Assembly: GCA_900756035.1 (NCBI GenBank)
Contig: CAAEIR010000238.1
Span: 1 to 55,639, forward strand
DNA: 55,639 nt
Origin: an uncultured Anaerostipes sp.
GTDB lineage: Bacteria > Bacillota > Clostridia > Lachnospirales > Lachnospiraceae
Direction: 5' to 3'
Positions 25,787-35,152 of this stretch are shown here, one piece after another; position 1 is the stretch's first letter, and the number at the start of each line of letters is the position of its first letter. The position numbers and the translations under genes were made by a program. Under the pieces are notes generated by a model that was not told the DNA's origin, ran no database searches, and saw nothing but the letters and a program-made list of their open reading frames with translations.

Positions 25787-26717
25787 GAAGCAAAAATGTT
25801 TTCTTTCCGTGGTAGCATATGTTCATAATAATGAAAACTGTGCAGGTGTTTTCCTGAAAAAGATTTATGAGGTATTAAAAAATAATTTTGAGCATTTTGA
25901 AATAATCTGTGTTGATGATGCATCAAGTGACAGAAGCCATGAAGCTATTGAGGAGGCTGCTGCGGGTTTGACGGATACGACGGTTAACTTAATGCATATG
26001 AGTTATTACCAGGGTATTGAGTTATCTATGAATGCGGGGACAGATCTTGCAATTGGCGATTATGTATTAGAATTTGATACGGTAGAAATGGATTATCCAT
26101 CTTCGTTAATTATGGATATTTATATGGAATCCTTGAAAGGGTATGATATTGTAAGTGCATCCCCTGCAAGAAGACAGAAATTTACTTCTTCATTTTTCTA
26201 TAAAATATTCAATATGGGGGCAGCCGGCAATTATAAGATGAGGACAGAAAGCTTTCGTATTTTATCCAGAAGAGTTATAAACCGGGTTTCTAGTATGAAT
26301 AAAACGATACCATACAGAAAAGCAGTATATGCAGCCAGCGGCCTGCCTATAAAAAATATGCAGTATGAATGTATAGGAGAACGGCTGAAGGGAAGAGATA
26401 AGCTGGAGGACAGATACAGAAAGAATCTGGCTGCAGACTCACTGATTTTGTTTACGGATTTGGGTTATCTTTTTTCAATCAGAATGACGCTTATTATGAT
26501 GGTAATTGCATTACTGATGGGGATATATGCGATGGTGTTTTACATATGTGGTAATCCGATTGAGGGCTGGACAACAACAATACTGTTTATGGCGTTTGCT
26601 TTTTTCGGGCTGTTTGGAATTTTGACTATAATTGTAAAATATCTGTCTGTGATAGTTAATCTTGTATTCAAAAGACAGCAGTATATGGTTGACAGAATAG
26701 AGAAGATTACGAAATGA
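25779..26717 (+). CDS. GT2-like glycosyltransferase with altered metal-binding motif
   Basis: 312 residues with the DPM1/GtrB layout: FLSVVAYVHNNENCAGVFL start, ICVDDASSDRSHEAI, and two C-terminal helices (about 230-290). The usual DADLQ.PP motif is replaced by EFDTVEMDYPSS, which keeps one Asp and the Pro but not a clear D-x-D. It may therefore use another donor type or have reduced activity. Its start overlaps the FAD oxidoreductase stop, so the two are translated together and probably act in the same step sequence. It ends 14 bases before the SDR gene. Confidence 0.82.
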   Translation: MNEKQKCFLSVVAYVHNNENCAGVFLKKIYEVLKNNFEHFEIICVDDASSDRSHEAIEEAAAGLTDTTVNLMHMSYYQGIELSMNAGTDLAIGDYVLEFDTVEMDYPSSLIMDIYMESLKGYDIVSASPARRQKFTSSFFYKIFNMGAAGNYKMRTESFRILSRRVINRVSSMNKTIPYRKAVYAASGLPIKNMQYECIGERLKGRDKLEDRYRKNLAADSLILFTDLGYLFSIRMTLIMMVIALLMGIYAMVFYICGNPIEGWTTTILFMAFAFFGLFGILTIIVKYLSVIVNLVFKRQQYMVDRIEKITK

Positions 26718-26731
26718 GAGGATATTAAAAG

Positions 26732-27658
26732 ATGAATGTTTTGGTTGGACATACAGGTTTTGTCGGAAATAATCTTTATCGATACGGCAGTTTTGAATTG
26801 GGTGTAAACTCGGGCAGTGTCCGGGAAGCTTACGGAACAAAACCGGATCTCTGTGTCTATGCCGGACTGCGGGCGGAAAAATACCTGGCGAATCAGCAGC
26901 CGGAAAAAGATTGGCAGATGATTGAACAGGCGAAGGAAAATATCAGAATGATCAAGCCGCAAAAACTGGTTTTGATATCAACAATAGATGTATTTAAAAG
27001 TCCGCTGGCGGTCTATGAAGATTCTGCCATAGATATGGATGGTTTGCAGCCATATGGATATAACCGAAGAGTATTGGAAAATTGGGTGAGGGAAAATTAT
27101 CCGGAAGCTTTGATTGTCAGGCTTCCTGGTTTGTTTGGTGAGGGTATAAAGAAAAATTTTATTTATGATATTATTAATGTCATCCCGTTTATGTTGTCAG
27201 AAACAAAAATGGGAGAATTAAGCAGCCAGGAGGCAGCGATTGAGGAGTACTACGAGATACAGGATAATGGGTTCTGGAAATGCAGAAATTTGAATGAAGG
27301 AGAGAAAAATGCTCTGAGGAATATTTTAAGCCGTGTAAATTTCAGTGCGCTTCAATTTACGGATAGCAGAAGTGAATTTCAGTTTTATCCACTGAAAAGG
27401 TTATGGTCTGATATTAAGATTGCTTTGGAAAATAAAATCGAATTGCTGCATACGGCGACAGAACCTATTTCTGCAGGAGAAATTTATAAGTTTCTTTACG
27501 GAAGGGAATTTATGAATGAAACTGCCGGTGTGCCGGCTAAGTATGACTATAGGACCAGGTATAGCGGGCTTTATAGACGGGATGGTGGATATATTATGGG
27601 TAAGGAAGAAGTACTTTTAGAAATCCAAAATTTTATTAAGAGTACAAAAATCTGTTGA
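26732..27658 (+). CDS. SDR-family NAD(P)-dependent sugar epimerase/reductase
   Basis: Extended short-chain dehydrogenase fold: GHTGFVGNNL at residues 6-15 (NAD(P) binding), LVLISTIDVF as the substrate Ser/Thr strand, and VRLPGLFGEG further on. The canonical Tyr-x3-Lys is replaced by YGYNRR, so a Tyr is present but the lysine position holds Arg. The 3' half shows little similarity to known epimerases. It is unlikely to be RfbD because the RfbD-specific motifs are absent. GAGGAT precedes the ATG. In this cassette it probably acts on the same unusual sugar as the FAD oxidoreductase. Confidence 0.8.
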   Translation: MNVLVGHTGFVGNNLYRYGSFELGVNSGSVREAYGTKPDLCVYAGLRAEKYLANQQPEKDWQMIEQAKENIRMIKPQKLVLISTIDVFKSPLAVYEDSAIDMDGLQPYGYNRRVLENWVRENYPEALIVRLPGLFGEGIKKNFIYDIINVIPFMLSETKMGELSSQEAAIEEYYEIQDNGFWKCRNLNEGEKNALRNILSRVNFSALQFTDSRSEFQFYPLKRLWSDIKIALENKIELLHTATEPISAGEIYKFLYGREFMNETAGVPAKYDYRTRYSGLYRRDGGYIMGKEEVLLEIQNFIKSTKIC

Positions 27659-27659
27659 T

Positions 27660-29267
27660 ATGGAAAATTTAAATAGTCTTATGAAAAAAAAGCGGATGCG
27701 GGAAAGCCTTTATGTATGTGTGCTCCTGTCTATGGTACTATTGCTGACATGGACTTATTTCAGCAATCCGTTCGATAAAAAGAATTATAATTTTAATAAC
27801 TTTGAGGCTGTTTCGGAGGCCTTGGCTATTGGCCCTTTTGTGGCGGAAAGATCGGGTGTATCGCCGCTGGACGAGGGCTATGGCCTGGGGTATTATCATG
27901 AAAATACAGGAGATACCACATCCTATTGGACGGATACACTGAGCTTATACCGCGGTGAAACAGCATATTTAAGTAATGAAGATTTTCTGGATGGATATGG
28001 GCTGAGAGGAGATCTCCTAGCATTTTCTGCAAATTTATATACAGATACCTACTATATTCCGGGAAATTATTTCCTGTTTTCGGATGGAAGCAAGGCTGTT
28101 ATCACCAAAGTTGAAAGAAAAGATAATATATGCTATACAACAGTAAATGCCGGAATGAAACTTGACAGAGAGAAAAACGGAAGCCTTTCAGAAATAAAGC
28201 TGTTTGATGCTTCGGGAAAGGAACTGCCCAAGGGGATATTCTCTGAGTATCCTTCTCAGATAGGACTTCAGGGAAGGGCTTTCCGTATTTTGGCACGTGT
28301 TTTTCCTTATGAAAGCGCGGTGACCTGGTTCCATTTATTAACGGCTGCCGCGATGGCCGTGGTCGCTGTTGTCATATTATTTCTTTTGAACAGGAAATTT
28401 GGTATAGGAATGGCGGTGGTTTGGGGCGCGGTTTTTCTGCTGTCTCCATGGATAGTACAGTTTGCAAGGAATCTTTATTGGGTGGAGTTTACCTGGTTTT
28501 TGCCAATGGCATTTGGATTGTTATGTTCAGTCTATGCGGATAATAAAAAAATTGTGGGTATCAGCTGTATTGGGGTTTTTTTATCCGTATTTTTGAAAAG
28601 TGCATGTGGTTATGAATATATAACTACAGTTATGATGGGAACAATCCTTTTTTTGATGGCAGATGCCGGAATTGCTTTGTTAATAGATAAAAAAGAATTT
28701 CCTGAAATTTTTAAGCGGATTCTTTTAGTTGGTATTGCGGCATTGCTGGGATTTTTGGCTGCTGTTTGTATTCATGCCTATATCAGGGCCGATGGTGATA
28801 TCTGGAGAGGACTCTGTTCTATTTATGAGAAAAACGTGCTTGAGAGAACCTGGGGGGGAAATCCGGAGGATTTTCCTGAATCGGAGAGAGCTTCTTTAGA
28901 AGCCTCTGCCTTGACAGTTTTAAAGCTGTATTTTCATTTTGACACCTCCTTGATTATGGGTATCAGTGGAAAACTTTTTGGCGGATTGTGTATTTTATCG
29001 GTGCTGGCATTATTTTGTGGAATTTGGAAGGATAAAATACGGGGGAAAAAAGACAAAAGTACACTTTATATGTTCTTTTTGTTGTTTTCAGCTTTTTTGA
29101 CCAGTGTCTCTTGGTTTGTTTTAGGAAAAGCACATTCTTATATCCATACACATATGAATTTTGTGATGTGGTATTTTGGTTTTATACAGCTTCTGATTTA
29201 TATACCATTGCGTATGCTTTGGATAAGACTGAAGGGATATATTCTGAGAAAAAAGAGGAAGAGGTAA
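27660..29267 (+). CDS. Polytopic membrane protein, possible GT-C glycosyltransferase
   Basis: 535 residues: one N-terminal helix (about 15-35), a large extracytoplasmic domain of about 180 residues, then eight or nine helices. The SQIGLQGRAFRIL segment before the second helix and FLLSPWIVQFARNLYWVEFTWFLP look like GT-C proteins with a large first loop, but I cannot name the family. The ATG at 27660 is one base past the SDR stop and has no clear ribosome binding site, so it probably depends on coupling; an ATG at 27681 is an alternative. Its neighbours suggest transfer of the cassette's sugar outside the cell. Confidence 0.65.
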   Translation: MENLNSLMKKKRMRESLYVCVLLSMVLLLTWTYFSNPFDKKNYNFNNFEAVSEALAIGPFVAERSGVSPLDEGYGLGYYHENTGDTTSYWTDTLSLYRGETAYLSNEDFLDGYGLRGDLLAFSANLYTDTYYIPGNYFLFSDGSKAVITKVERKDNICYTTVNAGMKLDREKNGSLSEIKLFDASGKELPKGIFSEYPSQIGLQGRAFRILARVFPYESAVTWFHLLTAAAMAVVAVVILFLLNRKFGIGMAVVWGAVFLLSPWIVQFARNLYWVEFTWFLPMAFGLLCSVYADNKKIVGISCIGVFLSVFLKSACGYEYITTVMMGTILFLMADAGIALLIDKKEFPEIFKRILLVGIAALLGFLAAVCIHAYIRADGDIWRGLCSIYEKNVLERTWGGNPEDFPESERASLEASALTVLKLYFHFDTSLIMGISGKLFGGLCILSVLALFCGIWKDKIRGKKDKSTLYMFFLLFSAFLTSVSWFVLGKAHSYIHTHMNFVMWYFGFIQLLIYIPLRMLWIRLKGYILRKKRKR

Positions 29268-29271
29268 TTTT

Positions 29272-30060
29272 ATGAAACTGTCAATTTCAAATATAGCCTG
29301 GAGTCCGCAAGTAGATGATGAGATGTATCGTTTCCTGCAGGAATCTGGATACTCGGGGATTGAAATTGCTCCTACCAGATTATTTCCTGATGCTCCTTAT
29401 GATCATTGTGGTGAGGCGCAGGCCTTTGCTGTTTGGCTGAAAGAGACATATGGTTTGGCTGTTTCTTCTATGCAGTCAATATGGTATGGAAGAAAAGAAA
29501 AGTTGTTCGGTACTGTTGAAGACAGGTTGGTTCTTACAGAATATACGAAGAAGGCAATCGATTTTGCGTCACAGATCGGATGTGGCAATCTGGTGTTCGG
29601 CTGTCCTAAAAACCGGTGGGCGGAAAAAGAAGAATTAAAGGAAAGTGCAGAGCCTTTTTTTAAGGAGCTGGGAGATTATGCATTAGAAAAAGGGACTGTA
29701 CTGGCTATGGAGGCGAACCCTCCGATTTACAATACTAACTATATAAATACCACCACAGAGGCATTGGCGCTAGTAAAAAAAATAGGCAGCAAAGGTTTTC
29801 TTGTAAATCTGGATTTGGGTACTATGATTGAAAATAAGGAAGCTTTAAACGTGATAGCTGAGGATATCAATTTAATCAATCATGTCCATATCAGTGAACC
29901 TAATCTGAAAAAAATTTCTGAACATCCTATACATAAAGAAATCGCCGGATTGTTGAGAAATATGGAATATACAGGTTATATATCTATTGAAATGGGGCGC
30001 CAGGAAAATGTTCAGGTTACGAAAAAAGTAATAGAATATGTGAGGGAAATTTTCGGATGA
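29272..30060 (+). CDS. Xylose-isomerase-like TIM-barrel sugar isomerase/epimerase
   Basis: 262-residue AP-endonuclease-2/xylose-isomerase-like barrel: MKLSISNIAWSP start, YSGIEIAPTRLF (strand 2 Glu), VFGCPKNRW, LAMEANPP with a metal-binding Glu, LVNLDLGTM, NHVHISEPN with Asp/His ligands, and YISIEMG as the last strand with Glu. These are the expected divalent-metal ligands for sugar isomerases and epimerases such as IolE or tagatose 3-epimerase relatives. The substrate is not identifiable. It lies four bases after the preceding membrane gene and overlaps the following GT2 by ATGA, so it is firmly part of the cassette. Confidence 0.85.
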   Translation: MKLSISNIAWSPQVDDEMYRFLQESGYSGIEIAPTRLFPDAPYDHCGEAQAFAVWLKETYGLAVSSMQSIWYGRKEKLFGTVEDRLVLTEYTKKAIDFASQIGCGNLVFGCPKNRWAEKEELKESAEPFFKELGDYALEKGTVLAMEANPPIYNTNYINTTTEALALVKKIGSKGFLVNLDLGTMIENKEALNVIAEDINLINHVHISEPNLKKISEHPIHKEIAGLLRNMEYTGYISIEMGRQENVQVTKKVIEYVREIFG

Positions 30061-30851
30061 TTGCATATGAAAGACGGGATGGTGTTCCACGATTTGAGGC
30101 ATATGAGCTTGATGTAAAAAAAAGCAGGTATTGTGTTCTGATTCCTGTAATTAATGAGGGGGAGCGTATCCTTCAAGAGTTAAAAAGGGCAAGGCACTAT
30201 AATGTAATGTCATGTGCGGATGTGGTTCTGTGTGACGGCGGTTCGACGGATGGTTCTATGGAACAGAAAAAGCTGCTGAAGCTGGGTGTAAATACTCTTT
30301 TAATTAAGCGTGATGAAGGACGTCAGGGAGCCCAGCTGAGAATGGGAATCTGGTGGGCGCTTCAGCGAGGCTATGACGGGGTAATAACGATTGATGGAAA
30401 TAATAAGGACAGTATAGAAGATATTCCCCGGTTTATTGAAAAACTGGATGATGGGTATGATTTTATCCAGGGGTCACGATTCCTGAAGGGCGGGCATGCA
30501 ATTAATACGCCTTTAATCAGGCTGATATCAGTCAGATTGATTCATGCGCCTCTTATATCATTAACGGCGAGGCAGCGTTTTACGGATACTACAAATGCTT
30601 ACAGGGCATATTCCAGAAGATATTTGGAAAATCCTGAGGTTTGTCCATTGAGGGATATTTTTATATCATATGAGCTGCTTGCATATCTGTCTGTACGGGC
30701 CACTCAGCTTGGGATGAAAGCATGTGAGATTCCTGTAACACGGCGATATCCAAAAGAAGGAAAAACACCTACCAAGATAAGCTTTTTTAAAGGGAATTAC
30801 GAACTGATGAAAATTTTAGTTACCAATTTATTTGGAGGATATAATCCTTAA
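30057..30851 (+). CDS. GT2 glycosyltransferase, soluble (no C-terminal helices)
   Basis: 264-residue GT2 protein: CVLIPVINEGERILQELK, LCDGGSTDGS, and the central VITIDGNNKDSIEDIPRFI where DGN stands in place of DAD. The C-terminus (ISFFKGNYELMKILVTNLFGG) lacks the two membrane helices present in the other DPM1-like enzymes of the window. A 25-residue extension precedes the fold. It starts with ATGA overlap to the TIM-barrel gene and GAGGGA upstream. It probably transfers the cassette's sugar to a lipid or saccharide acceptor on the cytoplasmic face. Confidence 0.85.
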   Translation: MIAYERRDGVPRFEAYELDVKKSRYCVLIPVINEGERILQELKRARHYNVMSCADVVLCDGGSTDGSMEQKKLLKLGVNTLLIKRDEGRQGAQLRMGIWWALQRGYDGVITIDGNNKDSIEDIPRFIEKLDDGYDFIQGSRFLKGGHAINTPLIRLISVRLIHAPLISLTARQRFTDTTNAYRAYSRRYLENPEVCPLRDIFISYELLAYLSVRATQLGMKACEIPVTRRYPKEGKTPTKISFFKGNYELMKILVTNLFGGYNP

Positions 30852-30880
30852 TTAATTGTTCAGTCTGTTGAGGGGGACAG

Positions 30881-31930
30881 ATGAAAGCTAAAGGTGATGA
30901 GTTAAAAAAAGGGAGAGTAAATGAATATGATCTCCTTAGAGTTACAGCAACAATTTTGGTAGTAATCGGGCATAGCTGTTATCTGGTTATGGGAGGCGTA
31001 CACTATGAAGTTCCCGCAGACAGTTCTTGGGTGTATGATTCGAATTTATTTCGGATAATCAGATTTTTAAGCGGATGGGTGTATGGATTCCATATGCCGC
31101 TTTTCTTTCTTCTATCGGGTGCGGTTTATCGTCTAAAGGAAGAAGACGGATTAAAAAGGCTGGCATGTAATAAACTGAAAAGACTGATAATACCGTATTA
31201 TTTATGTGGCCTGTTATTTATGCTTCCGGTAAAATTGTTGACAGGATATTATAATGCGGATAATTATAATGAAGCAGTTGTAAAATTTCTGGTTGGTAAA
31301 GGCGATGGGCATCTTTGGTTTTTACCAGCCTTATTTTGGTGTTTTATTATTTTTTGGTGCCTTCACCGATTGGCCGGGAAAAGAAGTATCTATCCGGTTC
31401 TTGCTCTTGCTGCACTTATTCAGTATTTCCATGGCCAGCTGCCATTTGATTTTTTCCTTTTTAAGAGAGGAATGGGGTATTTATTTTGGTTTGCATTAGG
31501 CTATTGGTTTGATGGGGTGAGAAAGAAGCTGTCAGAATATTCATATTATGAGTATGGAGTGTGTAAGTTTTTATTTTTGCTTGAAATAATGATATTAGAT
31601 ATTAAGATGGATTTTCTGAATGAGTTTTTCGTCATAATTATTTGCAGCTATGCAGTTTATTTGCTATGCTTAATTTTGGTTAAAAAATATGAGGGATTGT
31701 GTGAACGATGGGGGTTTCGTTTGTTATTGAGGCATAGTATGCATATATATTTATTTCATGATCCGCTGGAATATGCGGTACTGTTAGTTGCATTCTCCTA
31801 TGGCTGGCTGAATTCAAGGCTGGGGTGTTTGGCTTATATGGGAATGAGGATTATCGGAGTTATAATTTTGTCTGTGGTTATGGGATATATTGTTGATAAA
31901 CTAAAAAGTAAGCTGCTTAAAATTTCTTGA
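30881..31930 (+). CDS. Acyltransferase family 3 (OafA-like) membrane protein
   Basis: 349-residue integral membrane acyltransferase of the Acyl_transf_3 family. Evidence: VNEYDLLRVTATILVVIGHS at the N-terminus with the R-x10-H motif (His in the first helix), FHMPLFFLLSGAVYR, LKRLIIPYYLCG and GHLWFLPALFWC, with about 10 helices in total. Such proteins O-acetylate or O-succinylate surface sugars using a cytoplasmic acyl donor. GAGGGGGAC precedes the ATG. It lies 29 bases after the GT2 gene, and its stop overlaps the -35 of a new promoter. This makes a fifth acylation route, independent of the MBOAT pairs. Confidence 0.9.
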   Translation: MKAKGDELKKGRVNEYDLLRVTATILVVIGHSCYLVMGGVHYEVPADSSWVYDSNLFRIIRFLSGWVYGFHMPLFFLLSGAVYRLKEEDGLKRLACNKLKRLIIPYYLCGLLFMLPVKLLTGYYNADNYNEAVVKFLVGKGDGHLWFLPALFWCFIIFWCLHRLAGKRSIYPVLALAALIQYFHGQLPFDFFLFKRGMGYLFWFALGYWFDGVRKKLSEYSYYEYGVCKFLFLLEIMILDIKMDFLNEFFVIIICSYAVYLLCLILVKKYEGLCERWGFRLLLRHSMHIYLFHDPLEYAVLLVAFSYGWLNSRLGCLAYMGMRIIGVIILSVVMGYIVDKLKSKLLKIS

Positions 31931-31954
31931 CATTTCTGTAAATCAGATTATAAT
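31927..31954 (+). promoter_or_regulatory. Strong promoter upstream of the GT-C/MBOAT D region
   Basis: TTGACA (31927-31932), 16-base spacer, TATAAT (31949-31954): both hexamers are consensus. The -35 overlaps the stop codon of the OafA-like gene, 64 bases before the next start. Confidence 0.75.
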
Positions 31955-32017
31955 ACACACAAGTGAGGGGAAAACTAGATAAAATACTTTTCATACACTG
32001 CTGGAACAGGAGGCAAA

Positions 32018-33421
32018 ATGAAAAAGGATTATTCCCCTACAAAAATGCTGAGAAAAGGCAAGCCAGATGCTTTCTCGGCTGTTTTACTTGGCATATGTCT
32101 ATGTTTTTATCTCTTCTTTGCATTTTATGATGGTGCGGTTATTTGTGTGGATTCTCCGGGCTACATCAGCATGCGGCTTTCAAGAGAACCTTTTTATCCG
32201 CTGTTTCTTGCTTTTTTTCGAAAGCTATTTACTTCGTTTCCCAATGATTTTTACCTGACGGCCGTTGCTTTTTTTCAAAGCGGGCTTATGGCTTTTGCTA
32301 CATGGGCGTTGGTGAGGTATCTCTGGAAGGAGCTTCGGCTTCCGAAAGGTGTGGCGCTTGCAGCGCTGGCTATGCCGCTTGGGGTTTCGTTTTTGTGCCG
32401 GTTTGCCGCAAAGAGGGAATCTATGTATTCCAACAGTATTTTGACGGAAGGGATTGTTATTGCGCTGTATCTTTTGTTTTTCCGTTATCTCCTGGAATAT
32501 TGTCTGCATCAGGGCAGAAAAAGCCTGCTTTTAAGCAGTATACTTGTTTTTGTTATGGTATCAACAAGAAAACAGATGTTTATGACATTGGCACTGCTGA
32601 TTATTTGTGTACTGGCCGTGAATATATATCGCAAAAAGCCCCTTTGGGGGATTGGGACTGTAATATTGTGTACGCTGGGAATCTTGGGCTGTTCTATGCT
32701 TCTTGATGTTGGATATAACTATATTTTGCGCGGAAATGCGGTACGCCATACCAATGACAGCCGGTTTGTTACAACAATGGCGTTTTATACAGCCGATAGA
32801 AGCGATGCGGAATATATCAAAGATGAAGAGGTCAGAACACTTTTTCTGGAAATTTATGATGTTTGCGAGGAAAAGGGATATCTGAAGCACAGTGCCGGAG
32901 AAGGATGGTTTAACCGGGTAACGCATTTTGGCGATTTTTATGACTGTATACAGATTGATACCATGGGTCCGATGATTACACAATATGTGCAGGCGAATTA
33001 TGGAGGAGGAGAGGTGGAAGAAGGGAGAAAGGTGGATCAGATTATGCGGACGATTAATGTGTCGGTTATGCCGCATAATGCGTTGAATATCATAGGTTCC
33101 TTTTTAGATAATGTACTTTCAGGTATGATAACGACTGTCGCCAAACGGAATATTTTATTAAACTGGTATAGTTTTTTCATTTATATTATTTATGTTATTC
33201 TGCTTATTTGGAATGTGAGGATCAGAGGGCATGAAAAGACAGCAGTGTTGGCAGGGCTTACACTTCTGGCAATTGTGGGGAACGTTACGCTTGTTTCTCT
33301 TGTAATCTTCTGCCAGACCAGGTATACGATATATAATATGGGGCTGTTTTATATTTGTATGGTAGTGATGCTTTATAATCTGTTCAGGCATTGGCGTTTG
33401 CCTTCTGAGAAAACAAAATAA
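32018..33421 (+). CDS. Polytopic membrane protein, probable GT-C glycosyltransferase
   Basis: 467 residues, about 10-11 helices. The first extracytoplasmic loop CVDSPGYISMRLSREPFYPLFL resembles GT-C proteins where an acidic residue precedes an R-x-P-x-YP motif; a large soluble loop occupies about residues 240-345. AGGAGG stands just before the ATG and a consensus promoter lies upstream, so it opens a new transcription unit. The following MBOAT gene starts 150 bases later. I cannot name the donor; a lipid-linked sugar made by one of the GT2s is the natural guess. Confidence 0.7.
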   Translation: MKKDYSPTKMLRKGKPDAFSAVLLGICLCFYLFFAFYDGAVICVDSPGYISMRLSREPFYPLFLAFFRKLFTSFPNDFYLTAVAFFQSGLMAFATWALVRYLWKELRLPKGVALAALAMPLGVSFLCRFAAKRESMYSNSILTEGIVIALYLLFFRYLLEYCLHQGRKSLLLSSILVFVMVSTRKQMFMTLALLIICVLAVNIYRKKPLWGIGTVILCTLGILGCSMLLDVGYNYILRGNAVRHTNDSRFVTTMAFYTADRSDAEYIKDEEVRTLFLEIYDVCEEKGYLKHSAGEGWFNRVTHFGDFYDCIQIDTMGPMITQYVQANYGGGEVEEGRKVDQIMRTINVSVMPHNALNIIGSFLDNVLSGMITTVAKRNILLNWYSFFIYIIYVILLIWNVRIRGHEKTAVLAGLTLLAIVGNVTLVSLVIFCQTRYTIYNMGLFYICMVVMLYNLFRHWRLPSEKTK

Positions 33422-33571
33422 AGGAGCTGTATATATTTTCCGGTTTTTACGTTTTTTCTTGTAAAAATCCATGGATTGGGCTAAACTGATTTATGCATGG
33501 CATATCCTGAGGCGGGATTTGCTGCAGCGGCAATTTGACTGGTTAAATTTAAAATTCCATGGAGTACTCAT

Positions 33572-35080
33572 ATGCTTTTTAATTCTTATATATTTCTGTT
33601 CTTGTTTTTACCATTATGCCTGGGCGGGTTTTATCTGTTCGCCCATTGGGGGAAGTCTGTGCCTGCCAAGCTGTGGCTGACAGGCTTTTCTTTGTGGTTT
33701 TATGGGTATTTTAATCCCAGCTATCTGCTGATTATGATTTTCAGTATTCTTTTTAATTATGTTTGCTTTCGGCTGATAAAGGCGGTGAGACCGAACCGGA
33801 GCCGGATAATGATGGCGGCGGGGGTTATCTGCAATCTTGGGATTCTGTTTTATTTCAAGTACTTTGATTTTTTTATTGAAAATGTAAATGCTGTATTTGG
33901 TACTTCGTTTTTGCTGAAGGGAATCCTGCTTCCGCTGGGAATCAGTTTTTTTACCTTCCAGCAGATTGGTTTTCTTGTGGACACTTACCGGGGGGAAATC
34001 AGGGAGTGCAGTTTTTTGGATTATGCGCTGTTTGTCTCCTTTTTCCCGCAGCTGATTGCGGGGCCGATTGTGAATCACAATGAAATGATGCCGCAGTTTG
34101 ATAAAATCGGGAAGCAGAAGCTGGATTGGGATCGGTTTGCCGGGGGCGTATTTTTATTTACGCTGGGAATGGTGAAGAAGGTTTTGGTCGCGGATACGTT
34201 TGGGAAAGCGGTGAACTGGGGGTATGCCAATGTTCTGAACTTAAGCGGAGTGGACAGTGCGCTGCTGATTCTTTTTTATGTGTTGCAGCTGTATTTTGAT
34301 TTCAGTGGCTACTGTAATATGGCCAGGGGGCTGGGCTGGCTCTTTGGGATAGAGATTCCTGTGAATTTTAATTCGCCGTATAAGGCTGTGAGCATCGTGG
34401 ATTTCTGGAAACGGTGGCATATTACACTGAGCCGTTTTTTTACCAAAAATGTATATATTCCATTGGGCGGGAACCGAAAGGGCAGAGGACGGATGTACTT
34501 TAATTTGTTCCTGATTTATCTGCTCAGCGGTATCTGGCATGGGGCCGGATGGACTTTTGTATTGTGGAGTGTGACACAGGGGGTTCTGTACATAGTTACC
34601 CGGATGTGGCAGCTGCATCAGAAGGAGAAGAGGGAAAAAAGCGGCAAAGCAAAGACAGCGGGGCCGGTTAGAAGACAGGTGGTTAAAGCTGCCGGGGTTT
34701 TGTTTACCTTTGTTTATTTCAGTCTGACCTGTGTTTTTTTCCGCTCAGAGACAGTGGTACAGGCACTGGAAATTTTCAGGCATTTATTTACAGGCGGGAT
34801 TGCTCTTCCTGCGGAGGCGATGATGCAGTCTTTCAACCTGGATGAATTCTGGTATGTGATAAAGCTGCTGCATTTGGACAGCCTGCCGTACAGTCAGATG
34901 TATTTGGGAGGTATCATTACAGCAGTGACTATGGCGGTGGTGTTTTTTGCACCGAATGCGGATGAAGTGGCGGTGAGGTTCCGGCCCAAGGCCTGGAATG
35001 CGCTGGTGACGGCAGGGCTCTTTCTGTGGTGTGTGCTGTCGCTTTCAGGGGTCAGCAGTTTCCTGTATTTTAATTTCTGA
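33572..35080 (+). CDS. MBOAT family O-acyltransferase, copy D
   Basis: 502-residue AlgI-like MBOAT: LFNSYIFLFLFLPLCLGGFY start, LPLGISFFTFQQIGFLVDTYRG, FFPQLIAGPIVNHNEM, YFDFSGYCNMARGLGWLFG, FWKRWHITLSRFFTKNVYIPLGG and the catalytic His in SGIWHGAGWTFVLWSVTQG. The ATG at 33572 has GGAG a few bases upstream. It is 72 bases before the SGNH-like gene with which it forms the fourth MBOAT/SGNH pair. The 150-base gap upstream has only a weak AT-rich hairpin (33444-33467) and no convincing promoter, so it is likely co-transcribed with the GT-C gene. Confidence 0.94.
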   Translation: MLFNSYIFLFLFLPLCLGGFYLFAHWGKSVPAKLWLTGFSLWFYGYFNPSYLLIMIFSILFNYVCFRLIKAVRPNRSRIMMAAGVICNLGILFYFKYFDFFIENVNAVFGTSFLLKGILLPLGISFFTFQQIGFLVDTYRGEIRECSFLDYALFVSFFPQLIAGPIVNHNEMMPQFDKIGKQKLDWDRFAGGVFLFTLGMVKKVLVADTFGKAVNWGYANVLNLSGVDSALLILFYVLQLYFDFSGYCNMARGLGWLFGIEIPVNFNSPYKAVSIVDFWKRWHITLSRFFTKNVYIPLGGNRKGRGRMYFNLFLIYLLSGIWHGAGWTFVLWSVTQGVLYIVTRMWQLHQKEKREKSGKAKTAGPVRRQVVKAAGVLFTFVYFSLTCVFFRSETVVQALEIFRHLFTGGIALPAEAMMQSFNLDEFWYVIKLLHLDSLPYSQMYLGGIITAVTMAVVFFAPNADEVAVRFRPKAWNALVTAGLFLWCVLSLSGVSSFLYFNF

Positions 35081-35152
35081 TGCGGGCTGTTTTCAGAGAA
35101 GCGGGTATGAGGGAGTGCGGCTTGTCCGTGATAATGTATGAGAGGTATGTGG

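Noticed and set aside
26732..27658. Possible rfbD (dTDP-4-dehydrorhamnose reductase)
   Set aside because: General SDR fold only; RfbD-specific motifs and the Tyr-x3-Lys site are missing, and it lies in a different cassette.
33471..33680. 69-codon plus-strand frame before MBOAT D
   Set aside because: Overlaps the MBOAT start in another frame; its hydrophobic part comes only from that overlap.
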